Origin: Conus ventricosus | Lineage: Eukaryota > Mollusca > Gastropoda > Neogastropoda > Conidae | Assembly: GCA_018398815.1 (NCBI GenBank) | Contig: CM031601.1 | Location: 23,951,345 to 24,015,344, forward strand | Length of the DNA: 64,000 nucleotides | Direction: 5' to 3' | In this document: piece after piece, positions 32,751 through 47,449 of the stretch | Layout of the letters: every line of letters begins with the position of its first letter | Numbering within the stretch: the first letter of the stretch is position 1 | Position numbers and translations under genes: made by a program | Notes under the pieces: generated by a model | Told to the model about the DNA's origin: nothing | Seen by the model: only the letters and a program-made list of their open reading frames with translations | Database searches by the model: none

Positions 32751-33410
32751 ATCAGAGGAAGAGAGGAAGGAGGTGTGAGAGAGATAAAACGGGGGTATCA
32801 AAGAAAGGATGATGAGGATTGTTCTGACAATGGTGATGGGGAAGAAAAAGGAGAATAGGGAGGAGAAACCGGAGCGGGGAAACAAAGAGGAGGGACACAA
32901 AGAAGGAGAAGGGAAAATGGAAGGAGAAAAAAAGATTTTCCCTTTCAAATGGAAGCAGGCAAAAGTGTCTTAATCATGGCAATGTTCATTCACCAAAAAA
33001 AGACAAGAAAAGAAAGAAAGACAGAAAGAAAAAACGTATGACTTGTCAGTTTGGACAGGCCGAGTACTTGGCATGATATAGCATTCAATGAATTGTATTT
33101 AACGGCTTTATCGTTGCAATAGATTTTCCATGTGACTAAACAGAGTTATTCCTGCTAAAAAAAAAAAAGGCAGTAGACAATACACTAACTCAGTTTAAAA
33201 AAAACTGAATATACTTATGTACTGAACAAGTTTCTGGTTTAGTATTCTGCTAGGGAAATAATTGTTTACGCCATCATGTCAATGTACCAGAAAAGAAATC
33301 ATTTTGGCTGTTTTACTTATCATTTAGGCCGTTTTACTTATTCTTTATTTTACATAGGGACTGACGTACAGATGCAGCTAATAAAATGTACAATGAATTT
33401 TTTTCTCCAC
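32750..33410. other. No gene seen
   Basis: Purine-rich to 33030, then AT-rich. No feature was recognised. Possibly intron of the PH-like gene. Confidence 0.45.
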
Positions 33411-33412
33411 TT

Positions 33413-33413
<1 letters not shown>

Positions 33414-33459
<46 letters not shown>

Positions 33460-33463
33460 ATGT

Positions 33464-33500
<37 letters not shown>
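33414..33500. repeat. (GA)n/(CT)n inverted microsatellite
   Basis: (GA)n at 33414-33461 is followed after ATGTG by (CT)n at 33465-33499. The arms are complementary and can form a hairpin or cruciform. Confidence 0.93.
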
Positions 33501-33501
<1 letters not shown>

Positions 33502-34215
33502 GCCACAATGCTGATCAACATTATTACAATTTACCAAACACCATGCGGCCAAACGACATTATGAAAAAAAAGACTCACCTTCAATCAAAAGCGACAAAAT
33601 GCAAAGTTGCCAAGGATCTGTCTGAAGAGTATTAAACAACAATGCCCGCTTAAGGAGTGACTTTGCGAAATTTTGAGACGAAGATTGCAGACACCGGATT
33701 CTGTGAAATGAATCAAATTTACTTGTAACTCGCAATTCAACTTCTCCACCTCTTAAACTTCAGCTGAAAAACTGTTGGAGATAAGTACAATTTTTGTCTC
33801 GTATTCTCTAACGCTGGTTCCTTTTTTCCCTCGGTTTTTCCCTCTTCTGAAACTCTAAGAAATCTTATCGACGTTTGAGCCAAGCTACGCTTGTCGTCTG
33901 CTGATATAGCAGACGAGACGCTGGCTGTCCTGGTTTCTTGATCGCTGATTGGACGAAAATGACTAAGCTTTGTTGTGACGTGTTCTACGCTTGCTGTTTC
34001 TGTCTTGCAGCGCGTGCGTCTCTCTCATTGACGTCTGTGGTTCTCTCTGTCGATTAAAAAAAAAAAGACTGAATAAACAAAAACATTCAACTGAGATGAA
34101 AGGAAAAGAAGAGAAGACGCAAGAGAGAGTAGGTGAGCAAGGCATCCGCGGGGATGGGAGGGGAGGGGGTGCGTGGGGAGACGCGGGTGAAGGCAGGAGA
34201 AGGGAGAGGTACGTG

Positions 34216-34246
<31 letters not shown>

Positions 34247-34838
34247 CGGCGGGAAGCGTACCTAAACTCACAGATATATCAGCAGCTCTAAATTTTCATG
34301 ATGGCGGCATCAGTAGGCAAGAAAGACAGAGGAGGAGCGAGAGAAAGCAAGCAATTTAAGAATGAATAAATCTCCACTTTGTTTTTCGTTTTGTTTTGAA
34401 TGAGGACAGGATTGTATTTATTTCATATATTTTAGCTTCTTTCCATCAGTGAAAAAGCAAGGGAGAAGGTTATTTCAATAGATGAATTAAATTCAAAACA
34501 ATTTGGGGGAAAAAACCTGATTCAATCCATTGCATATTACATACAGTCCAGTCAGTAAACAATGTCATCAGCGAACAGTTAATCTCTGCTGCTAAAGTCA
34601 TCAGCGAACAGTTAATCTCTGCTGCTAAAGTAACGGACGATAACAATAAAACTTGTACATGAGTTGAAGCGAGCGGTGAGCGAAGGGGAGGAGGGGGGGG
34701 GGGAGGAGGGCGGAGAGAGGAGAAACGGGAGTTTCAAGAATCAGGAAGGAGAAAGAGTAACATCATCCCACAAAATAATAGTTTGTCTGCTTATGTTCAG
34801 GAACATAGTCACTTCAAAAGAGCGAACGTTCTGTCTGT

Positions 34839-34840
<2 letters not shown>
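33501..34840. other. No gene seen; short GA tract and a 33-bp duplication
   Basis: (GA)n at 34219-34246. The phrase GTCATCAGCGAACAGTTAATC...CTGCTAAA occurs twice in tandem at 34563-34629. A small perfect palindrome-type hairpin (CGTCTGCT...AGCAGACG) lies near 33894. Confidence 0.5.
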
Positions 34841-34916
<76 letters not shown>

Positions 34917-34922
34917 AGACAG
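34841..34922. repeat. (GATA)n microsatellite
   Basis: GATA units degenerate to GATTGATA near the end and directly abut the SINE. Confidence 0.95.
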
Positions 34923-34944
34923 ATTGGTTGCGAATTAATTTCAG

Positions 34945-35095
34945 TTTCAATTTCAGATTAATCAAAGAGGTGTCACTGCGTGCGGACTAGCTCTATATAT
35001 ATTCTACACCACAACTGCTAGGTTTCGAGATCACACTGCGCATGATTTAAAGCTGATGGATAAATGAATTAATGACTAATTTGAGAGAATTTAAG
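34945..35095 (+). mobile_element. SINE copy 1
   Basis: TTTCAATTTCAG..TCAAAGAGGTGTCACTGCGTGCGGACTAG...CTACACCAC...TTTCGAGATCACACTGCGCATGATTTAAAGCTGATGGATAAATGAAT. It is colinear with 61268-61415 at roughly 80% identity. TTTCGAGATC resembles a tRNA-type B box. The head resembles a SINE I recall as abundant in caenogastropod snails. Confidence 0.75.
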
Positions 35096-35125
35096 ATGAA
35101 ATCCCATGGCTTGGAATTAGCAGAG

Positions 35126-35388
<263 letters not shown>

Positions 35389-35399
35389 GCTGCAATACA

Positions 35400-36130
35400 T
35401 GCATTATATATGATCTCAGTTTTCCTTCTTTTTGTGGCTAGCGTAAAGTATGGTACTTACCGACATATCATCTGAATTTCATATGCTTTACTTCACACTT
35501 ATGTATACTCATGTTTCATGTTCAAAGCTAAGCAATTTATCATTTACTGTGGTAATAGCATTAGACATGCACATGGATCCACGTGAGCAGATCGGTCAGT
35601 CTGTTGGACACTGAAGTGGAAAGAAAAAATCCTTAACATTCTTACATCACTGGATAGAATTCATAGACTAAAGCTGCATATCTGTGTCTGCATGGAAACA
35701 TCGAAGGCCTTAATTTAGCTGTTTAATATTAAATGTGTTGAGGCGAGCAAAGGACGATGAGAATGCCGAGGACTCCGTCTACCAGTCACAGGCCGTTACT
35801 ATTTTTGGTGCATGAGGATAAAACTAGTGTCTGAACATGATCTGGAAAAGTTTCCGTTATGAACATTGCACATTTAAGACAACATTTGTCTTGTTGATAT
35901 GGATGATTAGGTGGATTTTAAACGGAACTGGGCTGGATTATACTACAGGCTGCTTAAACGCTGTCTTTGTTTGTTTGTTTGTTTGTTTGTTTTTTTGCTT
36001 GATCTTTGTCTCTTTTTTTACGAATGTTATGACATGTGCCAGGCTCTGTGATTTGCACAATTCCGTTAGGTTTGTTCTGATTGGAAGAGAGAAATCTCGG
36101 TGTTCACCGCTCGAATACTGCCAGCAAATG
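35400..36130. other. No gene seen
   Basis: Ordinary sequence with a TTTG repeat at 35967-35990 and no recognised gene. Confidence 0.45.

Positions 36131-36131
<1 letters not shown>

Positions 36132-36209
<78 letters not shown>
36132..36209. repeat. (GA)n microsatellite
   Basis: GA repeats with one GGAG interruption at about 36174. Confidence 0.95.
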
Positions 36210-36210
<1 letters not shown>

Positions 36211-37260
36211 CAATAAGCCTTTTGCAAATAATTCGCCAGGGAAACCAATTCACCTCAGGTAGTGTGTGTGGGTGTGTTGTGTGGTATTTTCCCTTACATC
36301 GAGACAGAAATGTGATAAATCGACAATATGTAATATCAGTTCCTTGGTATTCTGTGACGTCTAATGCAAGTCGTAGATTCGCTCTTTTTTTCCTTTCTTT
36401 TCTCTGTGCTAATCAAATAATCAGGTGAGCTACCGACACAGGTCCCATGGTATATTACACAGCAATGAACACCTCTACGTGTCTGCGTTTAGAGTTTGCA
36501 CAATTAAACAGAAAGATGTAAGTGTATAGCAGATCTGACGCAATACGAAAACAAACACCCAAACAAACAATGATTTAATAAACAAGTCTGTGTATGCGGG
36601 GAGGGGGGGGGGGGGGGGTAAAGGATGATGGTTGTGTGTGTGTGTGTGGTGTGTGTGTGTGTGTGTGTGTAGAAAGGAATTCTGTTTTACGTCTCGTCAC
36701 ACATATAGGTGATTGCAGACGTCTAAATAACATAGTGTTTACAATTTTTGACTATTATCATAAAAGAAAAGAGGACGATATGGTTACATAGAACAAAAAT
36801 AAAGGATAGATTAATTGTAGGACAGTAACTATGAAAAATTAGAGAAAAATAACTGAAGTAATCTAACGTACGATTATGATTATAAAATGTTCCTTAATGG
36901 ACTTCCCAAAAGGTTACTCGTTATTTAACAAGAGAAACAACTGGCAACGAATCTAAAAAGTCAAACGCATTAACATGCCAGTGTCAGCACTTGGTATAAC
37001 ACCATTCAAAAGGGTTTCGTTAGTTCACAATCAAAATCACATGTTGAACTGAAAGATCCCCACGACATACGCACTTAACAGTCTGGCAATACTTTGTTCG
37101 TAGGGAATTACATAAAAGTCTAAAAGTCAGGCTTGAAACCGGTCGGCTAAGCGACACAAAGTTTGACAGAGTTTGCTGACGAGGTTTGATGAGGAACTGT
37201 ATTGACTCAAGAAATCCCTCTCGATTATATGACTAATTTCCTTGTATGACAAAGGACAAT
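36210..37260. other. No gene seen; G-run and (GT)n near 36.6 kb
   Basis: A G-run occupies 36605-36619 and an imperfect (GT)n 36632-36670. The remainder is AT-rich without a recognised feature. Confidence 0.5.
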
Positions 37261-37264
37261 CAAC

Positions 37265-38509
37265 CTAATACTACCAAATATATTCTTTGCTCCCTTTTTG
37301 CTACTCTATCTGCTTGATCATTAAAAACGAAGGAGGTGTGCGATGGAACCCAAGAAAATACAACATTAGTACCTTTCATGTAAAGACAGTGCAACATGTA
37401 CTTAATCTCAAATATAATTCCTCTCTCTGTGTATTTTCAAAACAATGCAAACTTTTAATACTGACTGTGAATCAACACAAAACGGATATTAAATATTGAG
37501 ACTGGCAAGGAAATTAATAATTAATGCCATCAGGACAGCAACTAGTTCAGCTGTAAATATGGAATGACCCTTACCTAAATAATATGATTTTTCAGCTTTG
37601 AAATCTGGAATTACAAAGCCAGATCCCGCACTACCATCATCAAGAACTGAGCCGTCAGTGTATACTTATAAATAGTAAACTTTTCTTCCATGTCAATTTT
37701 TGACAGATGCTGCTAGCACATGCGGCGAAATCGCTTTATTTAGATCAGAAGAAAAAATGTTAACTGTTACTTCCGTTAGTTCCCAAGGGGGGTACCGCGG
37801 CGGAACCAGTACGCGAGGCGCTACCTCGTGTGGGTCAATCTTTGATGAATAAAAACGTCTGAAACGTATGAACGAGCATCTCTAAATTGAATTTTTCTGT
37901 GCATTTTTCGAAAAATCAATGTCGGATCGTGTATTTAACTCTTCAAGGTCGTCCACCGCAATCCGTCTCACTACATATTTTACAGAACTTATTTTCCTTT
38001 CTTCATCAAGTGGCAAAGGCTGCTATCTTATAAGCTTCAGAGGACTTACTGTGCACAGGTACACCCATGGCCAACTTTACAGCTTTACTGTCAATTCTTT
38101 GAAGTTTCTTTAAATGCGATCGCGAAGCAGAAAAGAATACTTCCTGTCCGTAAGTCAATCTTGATCGTACAAGACTGGTTGCTAAATGCAACAAAACTTT
38201 GGGATCCTGTCCCCATGGAGAATGACTGACAATTTTTAGAAAATTCAAACTTTTAACTGCTTTAGTAACAATTGAGTCAATATGTTTTTTCCAGTTTAGT
38301 TTTGGTGTAAGTAGGACACCTAAAAATTTTACTTCAAGTTTATAAAAAATTTCCCGTCCTCCAGAAAGAATATAGGCAGGTTACTTGGGTTATATCCATT
38401 GTTAAAGAGAACCACATGTGTCTTTCAACAGAGAATTGAAAGCCATGCAAATGCATATAACTATTAAATTTATCTAGCTCGTGCTGAAAGAGCTTCTGAA
38501 TATAATTTA
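37265..38509 (-). pseudogene. I-type LINE ORF2 fragment, second copy
   Basis: Same family as 25697-28296. RT part: NYIQKLFQHELDKFN (about 38.48 kb) and SLVRSRLTYGQEVFFSAS (about 38.15 kb). RNase H acidic blocks: YTDGSVLDDG (about 37.67 kb), TAELVAVLMAL (about 37.55 kb), CVDSQSV (about 37.47 kb) and NDQADRVAK (about 37.31 kb). It is frameshifted and missing pieces. The 5' end is again truncated at a (TG)n tract. Confidence 0.87.
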
Positions 38510-38542
38510 TGTATGTGTGTGTGTGTGTGTGGTGTGTGTGTG

Positions 38543-38609
<67 letters not shown>

Positions 38610-38646
38610 TGTGTGTGTGTGTGTGTGCGCGTGCGTGCGTGCGCGC

Positions 38647-38693
<47 letters not shown>

Positions 38694-38718
38694 GTGTGTG
38701 CGCGCGCGTGCGTGCGTG

Positions 38719-38787
<69 letters not shown>

Positions 38788-38788
38788 T

Positions 38789-38841
<53 letters not shown>
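38510..38841. repeat. (TG)n microsatellite with GCGC/GCGT core
   Basis: About 330 bp of TG repeats with a GCGC block at 38637-38660 and a second at 38700-38720. It forms the 5' boundary of the LINE fragment. Confidence 0.95.
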
Positions 38842-40424
<1,583 letters not shown>

Positions 40425-40635
40425 GCGCATATACTGAAAATTATGAAAGAAAATCTTTGCATAATAAAAATTTATGTCTGAAATTACTCTGGCAATTGTG
40501 TGTTAACTGATAGCTGTTCTTCTCTTTGTTTCAGTGCTTTGAAAATTAAGAAAGGTACAGAATGAGCTACAATTCTCTTTTCATTTTGAAGTAAAAGAAG
40601 CAATGATACTTGATAAACATTTCTAGTATGAGGCA

Positions 40636-40636
<1 letters not shown>

Positions 40637-40695
<59 letters not shown>

Positions 40696-40769
40696 AGAGA
40701 GAAAGTGCGTGTGTGTGTGTGTGTGTTTCAGGTGCATGTGTGTGTGTGTGTGAGTGTGTGCGCGCACGC

Positions 40770-40848
<79 letters not shown>

Positions 40849-40861
40849 CGTGTGTGTGTGC

Positions 40862-40945
<84 letters not shown>

Positions 40946-40984
40946 GAGTGATTAAGTGTGTATATGTATGCGCGCGCGCGCGCG

Positions 40985-41054
<70 letters not shown>

Positions 41055-41105
41055 TGTGTGTGTGTGTCTGTGTGTGTGTGTCTGTGTGTGTGTGTGTGTG
41101 TGTTT
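40637..41105. repeat. (GA)n then long (TG)n microsatellite
   Basis: GA at 40637-40703, TG to 40948, a GCGC spacer at 40972-40986, then TG to 41103. Open frames here are artefacts. Confidence 0.96.
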
Positions 41106-41735
41106 GAGTTTCTATACGCACCTAGCAAAGAAGAGAAATGCAAAAGTTTTAAGTCTACGTGCTCTCTTTTTTACTCCCATCAAAGGCACATACGTCGTGT
41201 TAAATTTGGTACCAAAACAATATATGGATCGCTTATATTTGTTTCTAGCAAAAAGGTTTATCTGTGAGGTGTACTGGTTTTGCTCATAATGGACAGACCT
41301 CTATAATTATGCTAGAAAACTGGAACTTGTTTACCTGTTTGGGTTTTACCCTTAAAATTGACTCCATCAATTCTGTGCAAATTCATCAAAAACTCTGTAG
41401 TCTTTACACTCAACAGCTTGGCAACGCGTCATGGAGGAGGAGGAGGTGGTGGACGGGGAGGGGGTGGGTGAGGCTGTGTTAACTTAATTAACCTTTAATT
41501 GCCAATGACCTCAGCCGAACACCTCGTTAAGACTTCGATTATGACGTCTTTGCGCATTGATGGTCACCGCTAGCTGTTACCATGGCACATGCGGCCGCTG
41601 GTCAGTGTGTGTCTGTAGCAGAGAGGTGGACAGTAAGATGTGCCTGACCGTTCCGCAGCAACATATATACGGCGTGTCCGTCATTTTCAATGCTCAGTTG
41701 CCTATATTGGCACTAGGGAGATCCAAGATGTTCTC
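41106..41735. other. No gene seen
   Basis: Ordinary sequence with no recognised gene or mobile element. Confidence 0.45.
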
Positions 41736-41737
41736 TT

Positions 41738-41852
<115 letters not shown>

Positions 41853-42020
41853 TTCTCAATCCAAGGACAGCTTGGAACAACGGCCTCTGCCTAAAATCTC
41901 AATCCTTGATCGAATAAAAGTTTTCTGAGTTCTGATCTCTCTCTCTCTCTCTCTCTCTCTCCTTCTCTCTCTCTCTCTCTCTGTTATTATAATGTATACG
42001 CTTTTCTTCTTGTCATATGT

Positions 42021-42110
42021 AGAGAACGTATAAATGCCAATCCTGACTCACTTGCTTCACCACCGAGTTTTTGGGGCAAAAAGTCCCTAAACCGGGCCTT
42101 TTTTGTGGGG
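42021..42110 (+). repeat. Left terminal inverted repeat
   Basis: AGAGAACGTATAAATGCCAA, then TCCTGACTCACTT, then GAGTTTTTGGGGC. It matches the reverse complement of the right end (AGAGAACAGTAATATGCCAA, TCCTAACTCACTT, CAGTTTTCGGGC). Sequence quality collapses about 40 bp inside, so the inner extent is unclear. Confidence 0.78.
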
Positions 42111-43177
42111 GAAGAGAGAGAGAGAGAATCCCCGGGCAGACAAAACAGACAGACAGAGAAAAGAAGAGACAGAGAGAGAAAACAGACAACAGACGAGAGG
42201 GGGGCAGACAACACACACAAAACACCACCCCTCTTTCTCTCTCTCAATTAAAAAAAAAAAAAACCCGCACACTTTTTCTGAAAAAATTTCCCCTACAAAT
42301 TTTGAAACACGGGGTTTGAAATCTAAATCACAAATTTAGGGCTCGCGGCAGTTTGCACCAAAGCCTTTTTCTTTTTAAAACGAAGCCCCCTTCGGCCCCG
42401 GGTTTTCAATGGGTTGCATCAAAATTCGAGTTTTCCCACCGACAAACCGATCGGGGCGGGTCACCACACAACGGGGCCGCATTTTTGGTTTGACCCACCA
42501 CTCAAAAAGGGCCCTGTTTTTTTTATTGCCTCGGGTGTGACCACTTTTGGGGGGGGGGTGTTTTTTTTTATTCTAAAACTTACAAAGAACGGGTTTTTTT
42601 TCCCGAGGCCATAATTTTACTTTAACTGCATTTAAGAAATTTTTGAAAAAATTTATTGAGTAAAGTCAGTGAAGGCAACCCAAAAACTATTCCCATGCCC
42701 TCCCCCGCACAGTTTTTTTGTGTAAAAAACCGTTTTTCCCCCCCGCTAAAAAAAGCGAGAGCCGCCTCTTTTTTTCTTTTCTTAAATTGCGCTTAACTGG
42801 TATTGTCTTGGGGTAGGCGAAGCATGTTGGGGAAACCCGGGAGAGACAAATTTTAAAAGGGTTTTTGGGTAAAGGGAAATAAAACCCAAATTGTAGCTAG
42901 TTTAATAGGGTTTGGGACTATTGATGAGAGGGTTCCTTATCTAAATAAAGGGCGCCGCATTGTTGAAATGGCCGAAGCAAAACAAACCATCACGCTTTGA
43001 TTTTTGGGGACCCTGGCTTGGGGACAGCTAAAGCCATGTTAAAAAACATGGCGTTCTTTTTCTTAAGGGGGGTAAACACACTAAATTTTTATTTAAAAAC
43101 ATTTTTGCTTTTCCCTTTCCCCAAGAAAAAATGTTCTCTTTTTTGTTTTTAGCTTATTGATTTTTAATTTAAAGATT

Positions 43178-43179
<2 letters not shown>
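42111..43179. other. Left subterminal Polinton sequence, no gene read
   Basis: Homopolymer-rich sequence with a GA patch at 42113-42127. No domain was recognised. Confidence 0.4.

Positions 43180-43211
<32 letters not shown>
43180..43211. repeat. Poly(G) run
   Basis: About 32 consecutive G, inside the low-quality block. It may be a basecalling or consensus artefact. Confidence 0.85.
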
Positions 43212-43213
<2 letters not shown>

Positions 43214-43907
43214 GTTGGGGGCAAGCTGATCTGTGTATAAAATGTGAAATCCTTTTCTACTTTTCAAAATTCTAACCAGTTCATTTCCCTTTTTAAGGTC
43301 CCCTTTTTCAACAAAATTTGGCATTTCGAATGTTCGGGAAAAACAAACTAGAGGGGGTTTTGGGCAGTTTAGAACATCAACCAGTATGGAGAGGATAGTT
43401 GTGGCTACCCACTATTTTCATAAAAAATGCTTCAAATATAAAATTGAGGGATTTACTACAACCAACAAAACTATTTTTAACAAAAGGGCTGCCCACGGGG
43501 CCAAACTTAATCGTTTAAATTTCGGCTAGCGAAAACGCCGCCCTTTTCCCTTTTTTCCCACAGCGCACGGAAACCAAACCAAAAAATAAATTTAAACGGG
43601 AGACGGGCTTGCCGGGTGAGGGGGGGGGTGGGGGGGTGTTTCTTTTCGGGTTGACAGCGCCCGGGTGGTCGTTAGCAAATTTTCTAAAATTTACTTCACC
43701 CCTTTTTGTGGGCCGCCACTTTAGCAAAAAGGGGGGTTGTATTGTCATTAAGGGTGTGGGGGTGTAGTGAGAAAATCAGTTCAGGGTACAAACCTTTGTG
43801 TTCAGAAAACTTCTCCACCTTGTGGTTTTTGGGAAAACAAGGGCAAAGCAGACAAAAAACGGAAAAACCACTCGGGCCGGAGATTCTAAAAAAAAAAATT
43901 TTTTTGA

Positions 43908-44200
43908 AACCCCGCACGCTTTTGGGGGCTGAAAAGGGCACCATCTTGCTGCCCCTACGGGGGTTTCTAAATATAGTAACGAACATAAATGATCGGCACC
44001 CCATCTTGCGGCTTTTAACGGGGTTCTAAAAATGTAACGAACATGCATGATCGCAGCCAACTTGCTGCTCTGACGGGGTTCCAAATATGTAACGAAAAAT
44101 GCATGATGGGTAGCCTTTCTTGCGGGCTCTGACTTTGGTTTCTAAATAAAGTAAGGGGAACATCCCTTGATGGGAAGCCATCTTGCCAACCTACAACTTT
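43908..44200. repeat. ~62-bp minisatellite inside the Polinton
   Basis: Four to five imperfect copies of GGGGTTCTAAATATGTAACG, AACATGCATGATGG, AGCCATCTTGC. The next ~400 bp hold a C-rich stretch (44306-44415) and repeated AAGTCATCC phrases (44430-44640). Confidence 0.72.
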
Positions 44201-44639
44201 GCTCGGGCGGCTTTTTCCTTCCCCACTTTCCCACAAGCACTGTCCTGTCTATTTTTGTGTGTGTGGTGTGGTTTGTTTGTTTGTTTGTTTTTGGTTTTTT
44301 TGGGGCCCTCCCCCCACGCTTTGCACACCCCCCCCCCACCCCCCACGTCCCTACCCCCCTCCCCCAAAACCCACCCCCCCCACCCCCCCCCCCAAACCCA
44401 CCCCCCCCCCCCACGCATGCACCCCCCTTAAGTCATTTTTAAGGTTCTTAACTTAAGTCATCCTCAAGTCACCCACAATTTTTTTACTCAATTATTCACA
44501 AGTCATCCCAAGCTTTCACAATTTTCTTCCCCAAAATTTTATCCTCAAGTTATTCCAAGTTTTCTAAGTTTTTTTTAAAAAGTTGTCCTTAAGTCACCTC
44601 AATTTCAAAACCAAATTTAACCAAAAATCATAACAAAGT

Positions 44640-47449
44640 CCCCTTTTTAAGTAAAACCCAAAGTTTTTATTAATTTTACTTATAATTATCAAAAAAATAA
44701 AATCTATTTTTTTTATCTTAAATAGAAAGATTTCAATAAAGAAACACAAAACCCTAAAAAAAAAAACGCGTCATCGTTGAGGAGTTTTGGGCTCAATTTC
44801 TCTGCATAATTTTAAGGAAGGTCTTACATCCAACAAACCGCTTTGGATTAAAATTTTGGGGTCTAGGGAAAAATGCTTTTTTTAGACTCCATGTCTTTTT
44901 TTTATTGACTTTATCATTTTAAAATTTACGCCATGTTTTTATTTTTATTAAAAAATTTAAAATATTTTTGCATTATAAATGGATAAAAATGATTTTTTTG
45001 TTGTTGGGGTTTTTGGCGTGCATTGCTTTTCTGTTTTTAAAAAGGGTTCAGGTTGTTTTAACTTCTTTTTTTTTTTTGCCTTTGGGTTTATTTATTTAAA
45101 CCATAATAACCCCCCCAGCACAAAAAAGGGGCGCCAAAAAGGGCAACATTTTTAAAGTTCAATTTTCCTTAAGACTTTGGGGCCCTTGAATCACATGGAG
45201 TTTTTATAGCTGGAAATTAAACCCAACTTTTTTTCTGGCGTTGGCGGTGTTATGTTTTCATGAGAGTCATTTTCCCTTAACATTAATTTTTTTTGTCTTT
45301 TCCACTCTGCAAATTTTTTTTCCCTGTTTTCAACACGCCCAGGATTTTAAGGGTCTCCACCAAATTCCGTTTTCGGCTGATTTTTGGTTTTGGGGGTTAT
45401 TTTTTCCCCAAACCTGATTCAGTTTTTTTTCCTTTTCGGGCTGTTTTTCCCAGATCGTTAAATTTTAAAGGGAAAATTTTAAAATCTATATTTTTAAAAG
45501 TTTTTAACCCCCATGATTAAGGGCGACAATAAGGTTCCAAATCTATAGTAAAATCACAACCCAAAGGGGACTCTAATGATTTTGTTAAAACTGGATCTTG
45601 CGTTAAATCTTTAAGTAAAAACCCCTTGGGTTTCAAAATAAAAGGGGGGAAAAAATTTCTACTGACTATTTAGTTACAAACTAAAAACCTTTTTTGGCCC
45701 CACACTTTTCACCATTTCTAACCCCAGCTCCTCATCCCTTTAGATATTTTTAAAATGTCTTGCGGCAAAAACCCAATTTTTTTTAATCTTTTTCAAAGCT
45801 AAATTCATTTCCCCAAGGGAACGTTTTTTTTTTTTTCCACTTTCTCCCAAAAAATACACCCTTTTCCTTTTTGGGGCATAAAAGCTTGATCAATTAACTT
45901 GGTCATTCAAAGTTCAGGCATTTTTTTAAACCCCCCTTGTAAGTTAGTAAAAAACACGGGTTCATGTTTTTTTTTAAAAATTTAAAATTTTTTATTTTAA
46001 AAAAAATTTAGCACCAAAAAACTGTTGCTAACCTTGTAAAAACCATTTTTGCTGTTTAGGGGGGGCCAATGTAGATACTAAATTTTGGTAAAAGCCTGTT
46101 AAAATTAAACCAGCGGGAATTTTTGGAAAAAACTAGACTTTGGGGTTTCCAGCAAAGTTTATTGCAACTTTTGCAGCTTGGGTTTGCCACAAAGTTTTTT
46201 CTATTTTAAGCAAGGAATAATTCCAGACAATAAAATATTAAAAAAAAAAAACATTTTTTAAAAAATGGCTTCACTCGCAATAATGTTTAGGCGGCCTTTT
46301 GGGAATGCGCTGCTTTTAGCGGAAGAAATTTTCCGGGCTTTTTAGTAAACGGGGGAAATTGACGGCGAAGAAAAAGACAAAAACAAAGCTAGGAGCAACT
46401 AGCACTGCACAAGACGCCTATGAAAAGGCAGAGACTTGACATTTTAGGGGTTTTTTAAGACCACTGAAAAACGGGGGAAATTCAGCTTACACTTTTAAAA
46501 AATTTTTGATCAAGCAAAAAAAACAAAAATTACTAAAACGGGAAAAACCAATTTCGAGACTTTGCCCCCCCCAAAATTTCAGTGATTTTTTATAAAACCC
46601 TCAGAAAAACAAAAGATGCAAAAATGGGGTTTTTTGGGTTCGTTGGTAGGCCCTTTTTGTGTATTTTGTTGCACATAAAAATTGGGGTTTAAATTTAAAA
46701 ATGAAAAAAAACTAAAATTCCCCCAAAAGGGATATTAAAGGGGCATCACAGCAATTAAAAACTAAGCCAAGGGGCGGGGAGTCAGTGAACAAACAGAAAA
46801 GGGTTTGGTTATCTAAACAAGAAAATTTGGAAAATTTTTTTAAACCTTTCCCCAAACCGAATACAGAACCCCATTTTTTGGGGAACACAATCCCAAAACG
46901 ACACCCACCCAAATGGACCTTTTATATTTACCCTCTGATGGGTTTAAGACGAAAAAGATTTAAGAAACCAAACTCCAGTCTTTGACTTTTGGCTTCAAGA
47001 TACAAAGTTTCAGAACCATTAACACAAAAGATTTGCTCTGCTGTTCCCTTTTGCCATACAGCTGAAAACCACGGGGCCCGCAAATTTACCCCGCATGATT
47101 AAAGCGATGATGGGAAAAAATTTTTAAAGGCCAATTGAATCAATTATTTTTAAAACACAGATTTTTACTTTAAAAGGGGCCCTTTTCCGGATTTCCCAAA
47201 TCACAGTCTTTTTTTTGAAAACTTTAAAAAACCCTTTAGCCAAAAGACTTTTTTCTCCTACCATATCACAGAGAGGGGATTGAAAAATTCTCCCCAACAC
47301 AAAAAGGGGTTTAGAAGGGACTCCCTAAATTTTGCGCGAAAATGAAAAATGAAAAATTTTAAAAGGGCCAAAAACCAGAAACAAGCAATAAAAAGGGAAA
47401 AAAAAATAAAGGCGTTAAAGGGAAAAGTCTTCACCGGCAAACTATTACC
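44640..47449. other. Polinton interior, no gene read
   Basis: AT-rich, frameshifted sequence. I could not assign any Polinton gene here despite the length being enough for one to three. Confidence 0.35.

Noticed and set aside
33894..33915. Small palindrome CGTCTGCT...AGCAGACG
   Set aside because: Single short hairpin without T-run, partner or context; chance is adequate.
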